Shown in pieces: positions 10,774 to 23,149 of a DNA stretch of 64,000 nucleotides. The DNA is taken from NCBI GenBank assembly GCA_036898135.1, contig CM072513.1, forward strand, positions 81,437,820 through 81,501,819. Reading direction: 5' to 3'. The DNA is from Oncomelania hupensis. Its lineage: Eukaryota > Mollusca > Gastropoda > Littorinimorpha > Pomatiopsidae. How positions within the stretch are numbered: position 1 is the stretch's first letter; the number at the start of each line of letters is the position of its first letter. The position numbers and the translations under genes were made by a program. The notes under the pieces were generated by a model. That model was given only the letters and a program-made list of their open reading frames with translations. It did no database searches and was not told the DNA's origin.

Positions 10774-11145
10774 ACGATTGACCGACGTGATTACGATTGA
10801 CTGACGTGATTACGATTGACGACGACTGACTGACTGACTGCTAGGATAGTATTAGTAGTGTTAGTAGCCTGTGTTTAGCTAGGGTGTGTTGTGAGATTGT
10901 GGTGTGTATGCAACTATTTTTCAGTGGGAGGTAGGCGGGCGTCCGGGGCCTTGTGCAAGCGGACTTACACCAGGTTCCACGAGGGAGTTGCGGCTGGGAG
11001 AGGACGTTCCTTGTCAGTCCGTGTTCTGTGGCCAAGACGCGGACACTCACTCGCGACGACTGTCTGCACTTCTATTGTAAGTAGTTGGTTAGGTGGGGAA
11101 GTAGGGTAGGGTGTTTGTTAGGGTGTTAGGTAGGTTGTTTCAAGA

Positions 11146-14100
11146 ATGGCATTAAGATCTGGGGGAAAGTATCAGCCTGAGTTGAGTAATAGTGACGTTG
11201 ATGAGAATGTTGACGCGAAAGACTTGGTTGTGGCAGCCACTGGGGAGACTGTGGTCACTGGTATTGTCGGGAAACCCGTGACGGAAACCACTCCACGTGG
11301 AGGACGCACCAAACCCCAAGCAACACCGATCAGCGCGTTCAAGATGACGGCAAAGGGACGAGGTATGTCACCGTCAAGAGGAGCGTCAGGAGGAGCGACA
11401 TCTTTTGGTAAGGAGTCGGGGGTGGGACGTTACATGTCTATGCTTGTCTCGTCAGGAATGACGATGGGGCCAGACTTGGTTAAGATGGCCGCAGACCTCG
11501 CTAGAGCGGATGAGGAGCGTGACGTCCGTCAGGAGGAGCTCAGGAGGCAGGCGGAACGTGACACGGAAGGGGGGCGAGTTGAGGACAGAAGGTCTCAAGA
11601 GGAGAGTGGGACGATGGGGGAACCAGTGACCGTGGATGAGAGAGGCAGGAAAACGTGCGCTCGACGAGTGGAGGTTTAAAGCTAGGGTAATGAAGTACGG
11701 GGGGGAATCAATTTAAGAGTAAGAAGGATAAGAAGAAGGAAAGATAAAGTATATTTAAAGGAAGTATAAATAAAAGTAGTGAGGGGGGGCGAAAATTAGA
11801 AGCTAAAGAGGAAACGAGAAGGGGGTAAATGCAGGGGTACAAGGGGGGGGCAGAGGGCCAAGGAACTACGATAAAGAAGAAGATAAATTTCGCTTTGATG
11901 ACGACGGGACTACTTAGGAAGTACAGTTTTTGATAGTGAGAAATAGTTCAGTTAGAGGAGAACTTTCGCTTTCATGGGTAAGGGTTTTTTTTGTTGGGTT
12001 TTTTAAGAACGCAGTGAGGACCCAGAGCAAGTGATAAACGTTGATGGGTACAGTTTGTGGGACCAGCAGGAAGAGTTCCGGAAGGGGGAGCTCAGATTGA
12101 GACAGGGGGAGCTCAAGAGGCAGGCGGAACGTGACACTCGACTGGAGGAGTTTCGTCAGGAAGAGCTCAGGGTACGCCGCGAGGAGCTCAAAAAACAAGA
12201 GGAACTGCGAATCGAGGAAGTGAGTACTTTAAAGGAAGTACTAAAAGCACAGAGCAGTAAGTTAAATGATAGTGGGTACCGGGTGAAGATTTCGTCTTTT
12301 GATAAGGATGACATGGACCAGTATCTTCTACATTTTGAGCGGGTTGCGACAATGCATGGCTGGGAAAGAGCTACGTGGACGAGTAGGTTAGTTCCACTTC
12401 TGCAGGGTGCAGCTCGGGAGGCATTTTTGCAGTTGACGCCAGAGGATGCCAAGAACTACGATGAAGTGAAGAAGGCCTTACTGTTTCGCTTTCGACGGGA
12501 CGCCGACTACTTCAGGCGTACGTTCATTTCGATGAGGAAGGAGCCGGCCGAGAACTTTGCGTCTTTCATCAAGAGGCTCAAGCAGATGTTGTCTCGGTGG
12601 TTTTGCCTCGCCAACGTCGACCAAAAGGACCCAGAGCAGGTAGTAGATGCTTTTGTTTTAGAGCAGTTTGTGAACACTCTAAACCCAGAGTTAGCTATCA
12701 TTGTGCGGGAGCACAAGGCGGCCACCCCAGAGCAGGCTGCGACGATCGCCGACGATCGCGTCTTAGCCAGACGGTCGGTGAGGGATGATCGGGTCGGATC
12801 TAACCAGGATGGCAAACGACAAAAGCGGACGGGAGATCGGTCGCCAGAATCTAGTAAGACGAGTGGGTCAGGCGCTAAGCTCAAAGGTGATGTGAAAACA
12901 AAGGAAATTATTTGTTTTCAGTGCAAGCAACCAGGTCATGTCCGGAGAGATTGCAAGCAAGGGAAGACAACCAGGTCAGCAGCGATGCGACCGGAGTCGC
13001 CGGAGCCAGAGATGCGAGACGTCCCCAGTTTGTGTGACCAATGCAACCAGCTGGAAGTCGTGTCAGAAGCTAAGGTCATCGTGAACGGTGTCCCAGCGGT
13101 AGCTTTGCGAGACACAGGAGCTGAGCTGTGTATCGTTTCAGCCAGGTTAGTCTCAGAGGAAGACATTTTGGCGGGGATGAAACAAAGAGTATCGCTTGCA
13201 GATCCAACCGTCATGCGTGAGTACCCTGTTGCATCTGTGGTTGTTTCTTCTCCATGGATAAGAGGGAGAATACACATGCTAGTAGCGGACCATCTGTGCC
13301 GTGACGTTGTAATAGGCAACACTGTTACTTTTACTAGTGGTGAATCTGTCAAGGTGCCAGTTTATGCATCACGAAGTTTGGCTGCAGTCCAAACTAGAGC
13401 CCAGGCCAAGAAGGAGAGGGAGACACATCCATTGCCTGTCGACAGGATATCAGGGCTGGACGTTACTCCAGAACAGCTGAGTAAGCTGCAACGGGAAGAC
13501 CCTACACTTACCAGAGCCCAACGGGCTGCAGACACAGGTGAGCTCGTTGTTAGCCAAGGAAAGCAAAAGGGCAGAGTCAAGTTCATCAGAAAGAGGGGAT
13601 TGTTGTTGAGGGTAGTCGAGGATGAGGGGAGGACGTATAAACAGATATGTGTCCCAAAGTCTCTTCGACAGGATGTCATGAAGTTGGGCCACGACACCCC
13701 CATGAGCGGACATGCTGGAGGAAGACGGACGTTGCACCGGATCTGGACTGATTTCTATTGGCCTCAGATGTCGGGAGACATTCGCCGGTATTGCCAGTCA
13801 TGCGACGTGTGTCAGCGAGCGTTACCCAAAGGTAGAGTGCCTAAAGCAACATTGGTAAGCATGCCTTTAGTGGATCAGCCGTTTGAGAAGGTAGCGGTTG
13901 ATATTGTTGGGCCGATCATTCCATGTTCTGACCGTGGGTACAGATTTATTTTGGTCATGGTGGACTACGCAACCAGGTACCCAGAGGCTACTGCTTTAAA
14001 AGACATTAGGGCAGAAACCATCGCCGAAGCATTATGGGAGATGTGGACAAGGTTGGGCATCCCAGGTGAAGTGCTCTCTGACCGAGGTTCGCAATTCACT

Positions 14101-16230
14101 TCAGAGGTAATGCAAGAGGTGTACAGGTTGTTAGCTGTTAAGGGAAACCTCACGACGCCATACCATGCCATGTGCAACGGGCTAGTGGAACGGTTTAATC
14201 AAACCTTAAAGTCCATGATCAAGAAGTTGTGTTCAGAAAAGCCAAAAACCTGGGACAGGTATATCCCGGCATTGTTGTTTGCCTACAGAGAGGTACCACA
14301 AGCAAGTACAGGTTTTTCTCCTTTTCAGTTGCTGTACGGTCGTACACCCAGAGGACCGATGCAGGTACTCAAGGAACTGTGGACTCGAGAGACGCAGGAG
14401 CAGGAAGTCAAAACAGCCTTACAACACGTGCTCGATTTGCGTGAAAAAGTTGAAGAAACTTGCAGGATAGCAAAAGAATCCCTTGGAAAGGAAGCTGCAC
14501 GTCAGAAGCGTCACTTCGACAAGAAGGCAAAGCTCAGGGTTTTTCCAGTGGGATGTAAGGTGCTCATGTTGTCCCCATGCAAAGAGAACAAAATGAAAAT
14601 GTCTTGGAAGGGACCTTACGTGGTGCAAAGCAGAGTGGGTCCTACGGATTACAAAATACAGGTGGGAGACAAGGTAAAAACTTACCATGTAAATCTGTTG
14701 CAGCGTTACCTGGAGCGAAATGGAGTTGTCGCCGCTGTATCTGTTCTGGACGAACAGAATGACTCCGAGGTTCAGGAGAGTTCCGGATCTCTACCTGTGT
14801 TCCCCTTAGTTGCAGAGGAGTCTTTGGACAACATCAATCTGGATCCAGAAACGCCAGAGATCCATGATGCCGTTCGGGAAGTGGTGGGACAGTTCGCTGA
14901 TGTTCTCACCGATTTGCCGCTGAGGACCGAGCTGGCTGAATGCGAAATTCGGACGATGGACGACACTCCAGTGCGAACTCGGCAGTTCCCGATACCTTTT
15001 GCACACAAAGACATCATCCGTAAGGAGGTCGAGACCATGCTGAAGCTGGGGGTCGTCGAACCAGCCCAGTCGCCCTACAGTTCACCGGTAGTGTTGGTCA
15101 GGAAACGGGATGGCTCTATCCGTTTCTGCGTCGATTTTCGTCGACTCAACAAAAAGGTAATTTTCGATGCTGAACCGTTACCTGATGTTGAATGTCTTTT
15201 TGCCAAGTTAGGGAAGGCCAAGTATTTGACGAAGATTGATCTCTCCAAGGGATACTGGCAGATTCCCGTCAAGCTAGAGGATCGACCTAAAAACCGCCTT
15301 CACCACGGAATTGGGTCAATTCCAATTTGTAGTCATGCCATTCGGGCTGAAGACGGCAGGTGCCTGTTTTTCCAGGATGATGAGAGCATTGTTGATTCCT
15401 CTCAAGTTGGAAGAAGTGGACAACTTCATGGACGATATATTAGTTGCGACCGAGACTAAGGAACGCCATATCGAGATCCTGAGGTTGGTACTGGGTCGTT
15501 TGAGAGAGGCAACATTGTCTGCTAGACCATCGAAATGCTATTTTGGTTTCAGGCAGCTTGAGTACTTAGGTCACATGGTGGGAAATGGCAAGATGATTCC
15601 GTTGGAGCGGGTCATGGAAAGATTCGCCAGGTGGAACCACCCACAACGAAGAAACAGGTGAAATCGTTTTTGGGGTTGGTTGGGTTTTACCGTCGTTTCA
15701 TTCCCCATTTTGCTGAAATTGCTTTGCCACTGACAGATCTCACAAAAGGTGGAACAAAACCGGGGCCAGTGCAGTGGACTGAACGATGCCAGAAAGCCTT
15801 TGACGAGTTGAAAGAGAAGCTGTGCAGTCAACCCGTCTGTTGCCTACCAGATTGGACCAAGGAGTTCGTGCTACGAACGGATGCGTCTGATGTCGGGCTG
15901 GGAGCAGTGCTTCTGCAAGACCAGGGGTTTGGGTTCCAGCCGTTGGCCTGTGCCAGCAAGAAGTTGAACCCGGCAGAAAGGAATTATTCCCCCATTGAGA
16001 AAGAATGCTTGGCGGTGGTATTCGGGGTACAGAAGTACAGCCAATTCCTCTTGGGACGTCATTTCCGAGTACAGACGGACCACAGTCCTTTGCAGTGGTT
16101 GCATAGGATCAAGCCTCAGAGTCCCAAGTTGATGAGGTGGGCTATGCAGTTGCAGGCATATGACTTCACCGTGGAAGCAATACCAGGCAAGCAAAATGTT
16201 GACGCCGATTTTCTGTCCAGAAATGTTTAA
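11146..16230 (+). pseudogene. Family A gag-pol, copy 1 (disrupted)
   Basis: The start is the ATG after CAAGA at 11146, identical to copy 2. Gag is interrupted from about 11570 to 12060 by an aberrant ~500-bp segment with stops. After that the frame runs to 15459: glutamate/arginine-rich coiled coil, gag core, CCHC knuckle CFQCKQPGHVRRDC (~12913), protease RDTGAE (~13110), integrase HHCC zinc finger (~13687-13812), integrase core with Asp, Asp and Glu (~13900, 14081, 14189), and a GPY module (~14611). The reverse transcriptase begins near 15070. One extra A in a run near 15290 and one missing A near 15617 shift the frame in the RT. RNase H (TDASDVG, ~15879) ends at 16230. The single-base breaks fall in homopolymers, so sequencing error is possible. 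Confidence 0.9.
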
Positions 16231-16300
16231 AAGACAAAACTGTAAAATGTAAATATCCCTGCTTAAAACCATAATTGTAATTAAACTGGTAGTTTAATCT

Positions 16301-16311
16301 TGGTGGGGGGG
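16301..16311 (+). promoter_or_regulatory. Polypurine tract (copy 1)
   Basis: TGGTGGGGGGG directly precedes LTR 2. This is the expected plus-strand primer position. Confidence 0.8.
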
Positions 16312-16313
16312 TA

Positions 16314-18093
16314 TGTCAGGTTGACAGTGTTTTTGTATAAAATATATTGAAGTTAAAAATGTGAATGTGTCCCTTTAACTGCAAATCTAAAAGTCGGAGT
16401 AGCAAGAAAGTGAAGCGCACGTGCGAAACGATCTTAGCGTTGCACCTCGTGCTGTTATTGTTTAGCTAAGGGCTGAGTAGCGTGTACATGCTTTATGAAA
16501 TTTAGTAATAATATAGAAGGGCACAGCAAAGTTTGACTTTGGTTTTAGAATTATCGTGAGTTCTTTTATTTTTCTAGAAAGTTCGGGGTGGAAATATATA
16601 TATACGTAGGTTAGTGACATTGAGGCAGGGAGACATATTTTTTGATGTGGTTGTGTGACCAACTTGGATTTAGTCTAGCACTGAAGTCAAGGACAGTAGA
16701 CATCTTAGGTCTGTTGTGACCGGTCTATAGGTGTGTTTATATCTAGGTATAAGCAGACAGTCGAGTGTCCACAGGGTCAAAAGATTCGAACACGGACTGG
16801 TAAGTGAATGCTTTGTTTTCTTACAGCCGTTGCTTCTTGTCTTGGTGTAAATGAAAGATAGTTTGTTTGTGTTCCTATTTATTTCTCCCGTTTTGCTTTT
16901 TTATTGCATTTTGTTAGGTTGAAATGTTGGGTCAGGGGCAGGTAGCATTTTATATGTCCCCAGGTTATGTGTTGTGAATGTGTTGGAATGTTTGAGAATG
17001 TATATATTAGACGTTGTGTATATGTATATATATTCCGTAATTAAGAAAACATCATGTTCATTTGTAATAGAGATTATCTTTCCCGGGTTATATATCGGTG
17101 GTATATATGAACATTCTTTGGGATAATAATCGGCAGGGGGTAAATAATTGTATATTTGCACTGGGACTTATACTCGTGCCTGATTACAGGATGAGTCTTC
17201 TTCATCCCTCGTTCTTCGTTCCTTCGTTCTTCATCTACTTCATCAATGACATCTTCATTAACCACATAATCCATTGGTCATCTGGGCCATCACCACGTTT
17301 ACCCGGTCGGCTACTGAGCTGGGTGACACCGGGCGATTTCAGTCAAGACAGAGCGGCATTGGCATTTACCGGTGTGACTGGGTCTGCGTCTGGAACCGTC
17401 TCAACCTTCCCGGGCCGTCGGTACGACCGGGTGCAGCAGCGGTTGTCAGAGAACCCCGAGGGTGGGCAGGTTGAAGCTTTCCTCGCCGCCTTCTGCGGAC
17501 AGTGCCTTACCCCCCTCGGGGTGTTCTTCCCTGGACCTTTGCCAGCGATGCCGGCTCAGCGGTCTTCTGCCACGTGGTCTACGTTATTTATTTAGTCATC
17601 CTTTTGACTATCAACTGGTTTTTATAAATTCTTTTGAAACAAAAAAGGCACCTATTAACTATAAATGAACGTTTGACTTTTGTGCCTTGTAATAACCAAA
17701 GACAATTTTGGAGTTTTCTTTCCTAATGGTATTTTTTCTGGTCTAAGCAGTTTAAAGTCTGGAATACCATTTGATTTACTTTGTTGTTGTTTTTTTGTAA
17801 TGTTTAAATAGTGCATTCAAATTCAGTCATTTATCATCTCATTTCATTCATTTTCCATTTCATCTGATTATATTTCTGTTGATGCTTTGTTTATGTATGG
17901 TTGGTGTGATTGTTGTTTTGTGCGTATGAAAGTGTGATTTTGGGAAGTAAAACTTGTTTTTTTTTAATTTAAAACTTAACTGACGTGTTTGTTACTTATT
18001 TTGTGTGTGTGCGTGTGACTGTTTAGTTTCGGGTAGGTAGTTAGATAGCTGGGTTGTTCGGGAGGGATCTCTGTCCGACATTAGGTCGTGACA
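16314..18093 (+). repeat. Family A LTR 2 (shared middle LTR)
   Basis: 1780 bp. It is very close to LTR 3 over its whole length and clearly different from LTR 1. It acts as the 3' LTR of copy 1 and the 5' LTR of copy 2. Confidence 0.93.
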
Positions 18094-18099
18094 TATATT

Positions 18100-18117
18100 T
18101 GGTGACCCCGACGTGAT
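18100..18117 (+). promoter_or_regulatory. Primer-binding site, tRNA-Trp type (copy 2)
   Basis: Same position and sequence as in copy 1 for 18 bases, then C instead of T. Confidence 0.85.
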
Positions 18118-18475
18118 CACGATTGACTGACGTGATTACGATTGACGACGACTGACTGACCAACTGACTGCTAGGATAGTGTTAGTAGTATTAGTGGCCT
18201 GTGTTTAGCTAGGGTGTGTTGTGAGATTGTGGTGTGTATGCAACTATTTTTCAGTGGGAGGTAGGCGGGCGTCCGGGGCCTTGTGCAAGCGGACTTACAC
18301 CAGGTTCCACGAGGGAGTTGCGGCTGGGAGAGGACGTTCCTTGCCAGTCCGTGTTCTGTGGCCAAGACGCGGACACTCACTCGCGACGACTGTCTGCACT
18401 TCTATTGTAAGTAGTTGGTTAGGTGGGGAAGTAGGGTGGGGTGTTTGTTAGGGTGTTAGGTAGGTTGTTTCAAGA

Positions 18476-21400
18476 ATGGCATTAAGATCTGGGGGAAAGT
18501 ATCAGCCTGAGTTGAGTAATAGTGACGTTGATGAGAATGTTGACGCGAAAGACTTGGTTGTGGCAGCCACTGGGGAGACTGTGGTCACTGGTATTGTCGG
18601 GAAACCCGTGACGGAAACCACTCCACGTGGAGGACGCACCAAACCCCAAACAACACCGATCAGCGCGTTCAAGATGACGGCAAAGGGACGAGGTATGTCA
18701 CCGTCAAGAGGAGCGTCAGGAGGAGCGACATCTTTTGGTAAGGAGTCGGGGGTGGGACGTTACATGTCTATGCTTGTCTCGTCAGGAATGACGATGGGGC
18801 CAGACTTGGTTAAGATGGCCGCAGATCTCGCCAGAGCGGATGAGGAGCGTGACGCTCGTCAGGAGGAGGAGCTCAGGCAGCAGGAAGAGTTCCGGAGGGA
18901 GGAGCTCAGATTGAGACAGGAGGAGCTCAAGAGGCAGGTGGAACGTGACAACAGGCAGGCAGAGCGTGACGCTCGACTGGAGGAGTTTCGTCAGGAAGAG
19001 CTCAGGGTACGCCGCGAGGAGCTCAAAAAACAAGAGGAACTGCGAATCGAGGAAGTGAGTACTTTAAAGGAAGTACTAAAAGCACAGAGCAGTAAGTTAA
19101 ATGATAGTGGGTACCGGGTAAAGATTTCGTCTTTTGACGATAAGGATGACATGGACCAGTATCTTCTACATTTTGAGCGGGTTGCGACAATGCATGGCTG
19201 GGAAAGAGCTACGTGGACGAGTAGGTTAGTTCCACTTTTGCAGTGCAGCTCGGGAGGCATTTTTGCAGTTGACGCCAGAGGATGCCAAGAACTACGATGA
19301 AGTGAAGAAGGCCTTACTGTTTCGTTTTCGACGGGACGCCGACTACTTCAGGCGTACGTTCAGGTCGATGAGGAAGGAGCCGGCCGAGAACTTTGCGTCT
19401 TTCATCAAGAGGCTCAAGCAGATGTTGTCTCGGTGGTTTTGCCTCGCCAACGTCGACCAGAAGGACCCAGAGCAGGTAGTAGATGCTTTTGTGTTAGAGC
19501 AGTTTGTGAACACTCTAAACCCAGAGTTAGCTATCATTGTGCGGGAGCACAAGGCGGCCACCCCAGAGCAGGCTGCGACGGTTGCCGACGATCGCGTCTT
19601 AGCCAGACGGTCGGTGAGGGATGATCGGGTTGGATCTAACCAGGATGGCAAACGACCAAAGCGGACAGGAGATCGTTCGCCAGAACCTAATAAGACGAGT
19701 GGGTCGGGCGCTAAGCTCAAAGGTGACGTGAAAACAAAGGAAATTATTTGTTTTCAGTGCAAGCAACCAGGTCATGTCCGGAGAGATTGCAAGCAAGGGA
19801 AGACAACCAGGTCAGCAGCGGTGCGACCTGATTCGCCGGAGCCAGAGATGCGAGACGTCCCCAGTTTGTGTGACCAATGCAACCAGCTGGAAGTCGTGTC
19901 AGAAGCTAAGGTCATCGTGAACGGTGTCCCAGCGGTAGCTTTGCGAGACACAGGAGCTGAGCTGTGCATCGTTTCAGCCAGGTTAGTCTCAGAGGAAGAC
20001 ATTTTGGCGGGGATGAAACAAAGAGTATCGCTTGCAGATCCAACCGTCATGCGTGAGTACCCTGTTGCATCTGTGGTTGTTTCTTCTCCATGGATAAGAG
20101 GGAGAATACACATGCTAGTAGCGGACCATCTGTGCCGTGACATTGTAATAGGCAACACTGTTACTTTTACTAGTGGTGAATCTGTCAAGGTGCCAGTTTA
20201 TGCATCACGAAGTTTGGCTGCAGTCCAAACTAGAGCCCAGGCCAAGAAGGAGAGGGAGACACATCCATTGCCTGTCGACAGGATATCAGGGTTGGACGTT
20301 ACTCCAGAACAGCTGAGTAAGCTGCAACGGGAAGACCCTACACTTACCAGAGCCCAACGGGCTGCAGACACAGGTGAGCTCGTTGTTAGCCAAGGAAAGC
20401 AAAAGGGCAGAGTCAAGTTCATCAGAAAGAGGGGATTGTTGTTGAGGGTAGTCGAGGATGAGGGGAGGACGTATAAACAGATATGTGTCCCAAAGTCTCT
20501 TCGACAGGATGTCATGAAGTTGGGCCACGACACCCCCATGAGCGGACATGCTGGAGGAAGACGGACGTTGCACCGGATCTGGACTGATTTCTATTGGCCT
20601 CAGATGTCGGGAGACATTCGCCGGTATTGCCAGTCATGCGACGTGTGTCAGCGAGCGTTACCCAAAGGTAGAGTGCCTAAAGCAACATTGGTAAGCATGC
20701 CTTTAGTGGATCAGCCGTTTGAGAAGGTAGCGGTTGATATTGTTGGGCCGATCATTCCATGTTCTGACCGTGGGTACAGATTTATTTTGGTCATGGTGGA
20801 CTACGCAACCAGGTACCCAGAGGCTGCTGCTTTAAAAGACATTAGGGCAGAAACCATCGCCGAAGCATTATGGGAGATGTGGACAAGGTTGGGCATCCCA
20901 GGTGAAGTGCTCTCTGACCGAGGTTCGCAATTCACTTCAGAGGTAATGCAAGAGGTGTACAGGTTGTTAGCTGTTAAGGGAAACCTCACGACGCCATACC
21001 ATGCCATGTGCAACGGGCTAGTGGAACGGTTTAATCAAACCTTAAAGTCCATGATCAAGAAGTTGTGTTCAGAAAAGCCAAAAACCTGGGACAGGTATAT
21101 CCCGGCATTGTTGTTTGCCTACAGAGAGGTACCACAAGCAAGTACAGGTTTTTCTCCTTTTCAGTTGCTGTACGGTCGTACACCCAGAGGACCGATGCAG
21201 GTACTCAAGGAACTGTGGACTCGAGAGACGCAGGAGCAGGAAGTCAAAACAGCCTTACAACACGTGCTCGATTTGCGTGAAAAAGTTGAAGAAACTTGCA
21301 GGATAGCAAAAGAATCCCTTGGAAAGGAAGCTGCACGTCAGAAGCGTCACTTCGACAAGAAGGCAAAGCTCAGGGTTTTTCCAGTGGGATGTAAGGTGCT

Positions 21401-23066
21401 CATGTTGTCCCCATGCAAAGAGAACAAAATGAAAATGTCTTGGAAGGGACCTTACGTGGTGCAAAGCAGAGTGGGTCCTACGGATTACAAAATACAGGTG
21501 GGAGACAAGGTAAAAACTTACCATGTAAATCTGTTGCAGCGTTACCTGGAGCGAAATGGAGTTGTCGCCGCTGTATCTGTTCTGGACGAACAGAATGACT
21601 CCGAGGTTCAGGAGAGTTCCGGATCTCTACCTGTGTTCCCCTTAGTTGCAGAGGAGTCTTTGGACAACATCAATCTGGATCCAGAAACGCCAGAGATCCA
21701 TGATGCCGTTCGGGAAGTGGTGGGACAGTTCGCTGATGTTCTCACCGATTTGCCGCTGAGGACCGAGCTGGCTGAATGCGAAATTCGGACGATGGACGAC
21801 ACTCCAGTGCGAACTCGGCAGTTCCCGATACCTTTTGCACACAAAGACATCATCCGTAAGGAGGTCGAGACCATGCTGAAGCTGGGGGTCGTCGAACCAG
21901 CCCAGTCGCCCTACAGTTCACCGGTAGTGTTGGTCAGGAAACGGGATGGCTCTATCCGTTTCTGCGTCGATTTTCGTCGACTCAACAAAAAGGTAATTTT
22001 CGATGCTGAACCGTTACCTGATGTTGAATGTCTTTTTGCCAAGTTAGGGAAGGCCAAGTATTTGACGAAGATTGATCTCTCCAAGGGATACGGGCAGATT
22101 CCCGTCAAGCTAGAGGACCGACCTAAAACCGCCTTCACCACGGAATTGGGTCAATTCCAATTTGTAGTCATGCCATTCGGGCTGAAGACGGCAGGTGCCT
22201 GTTTTTCCAGGATGATGAGAGCATTGTTGATTCCTCTCAAGTTGGAAGAAGTGGACAACTTCATGGACGATATATTAGTTGCGACCGAGACTAAGGAACG
22301 CCATATCGAGATCCTGAGGTTGGTACTGGGTCGTTTGAGAGAGGCAACATTGTCTGCTAGACCATCGAAATGCTATTTTGGTTTCAGGCAGCTTGAGTAC
22401 TTAGGTCACATGGTGGGAAATGGCAAGATGATTCCGTTGGAGCGGGTCATGGAAAAGATTCGCCAGGTGGAACCACCCACAACGAAAAAACAGGTGAAAT
22501 CGTTTTTGGGGTTGGTTGGGTTTTACCGTCGTTTCATTCCCCATTTTGCTGAAATTGCTTTGCCACTGACAGATCTCACAAAAGGTGGAACAAAACCGGG
22601 GCCAGTGCAGTGGACTGCACGATGCCAGAAAGCCTTTGACGAGTTGAAAGAGAAGCTGTGCAGTCAACCCGTCTGTTGCCTACCAGATTGGACCAAGGAG
22701 TTCGTGCTACGAACGGATGCGTCTGATGTCGGGCTGGGAGCAGTGCTTCTGCAAGACCAGGGGTTTGGATTCCAGCCGTTGGCCTGTGCCAGCAAGAAGT
22801 TGAACTCGGCAGAAAGGAATTATTCCCCCATTGAGAAAGAATGCTTGGCAGTGGTATTCGGGGTACAGAAGTACAGCCAATTCCTCTTGGGACGTCATTT
22901 CCGAGTACAGACGGACCACAGTCCTTTGCAGTGGTTGCATAGGATCAAGCCTCAGAGTCCCAAGTTGATGAGGTGGGCTATGCAGTTGCAGGCATATGAC
23001 TTCACCGTGGAAGCAATACCAGGCAAGCAAAATGTTGACGCCGATTTTCTGTCCAGAAATGTTTAA
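18476..23066 (+). pseudogene. Family A gag-pol, copy 2 (one frameshift)
   Basis: A single polyprotein of about 1,530 codons is interrupted only by a 2-base deletion near 19243 in gag (CAGTGCAG against CAGGGTGCAG in copy 1). Order: coiled coil (~18840-19060), gag core, CCHC knuckle (19749-19790), protease DTG (~19947), integrase HHCC (~20523-20650), Asp/Asp/Glu core (~20736, 20917, 21025), GPY module (~21447), RT with FCVDFRRLN (~21960) and FMDD (22260-22271), RNase H TDASD (~22715). Integrase precedes RT. The normally conserved Trp of the RT KGYWQIP motif is Gly here (near 22090; copy 1 and family B keep Trp). Except for the frameshift it looks almost functional. Confidence 0.93.
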
Positions 23067-23136
23067 AAGACAAAACTGTAAAATGTAAATATCCCTGCTT
23101 AAAACCATAATTGTAATTAAACTGATAGTTTAATCT

Positions 23137-23147
23137 TGGTGGGGGGG
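23137..23147 (+). promoter_or_regulatory. Polypurine tract (copy 2)
   Basis: TTGGTGGGGGGG-type tract just upstream of LTR 3, the same as in copy 1. Confidence 0.8.
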
Positions 23148-23149
23148 TA

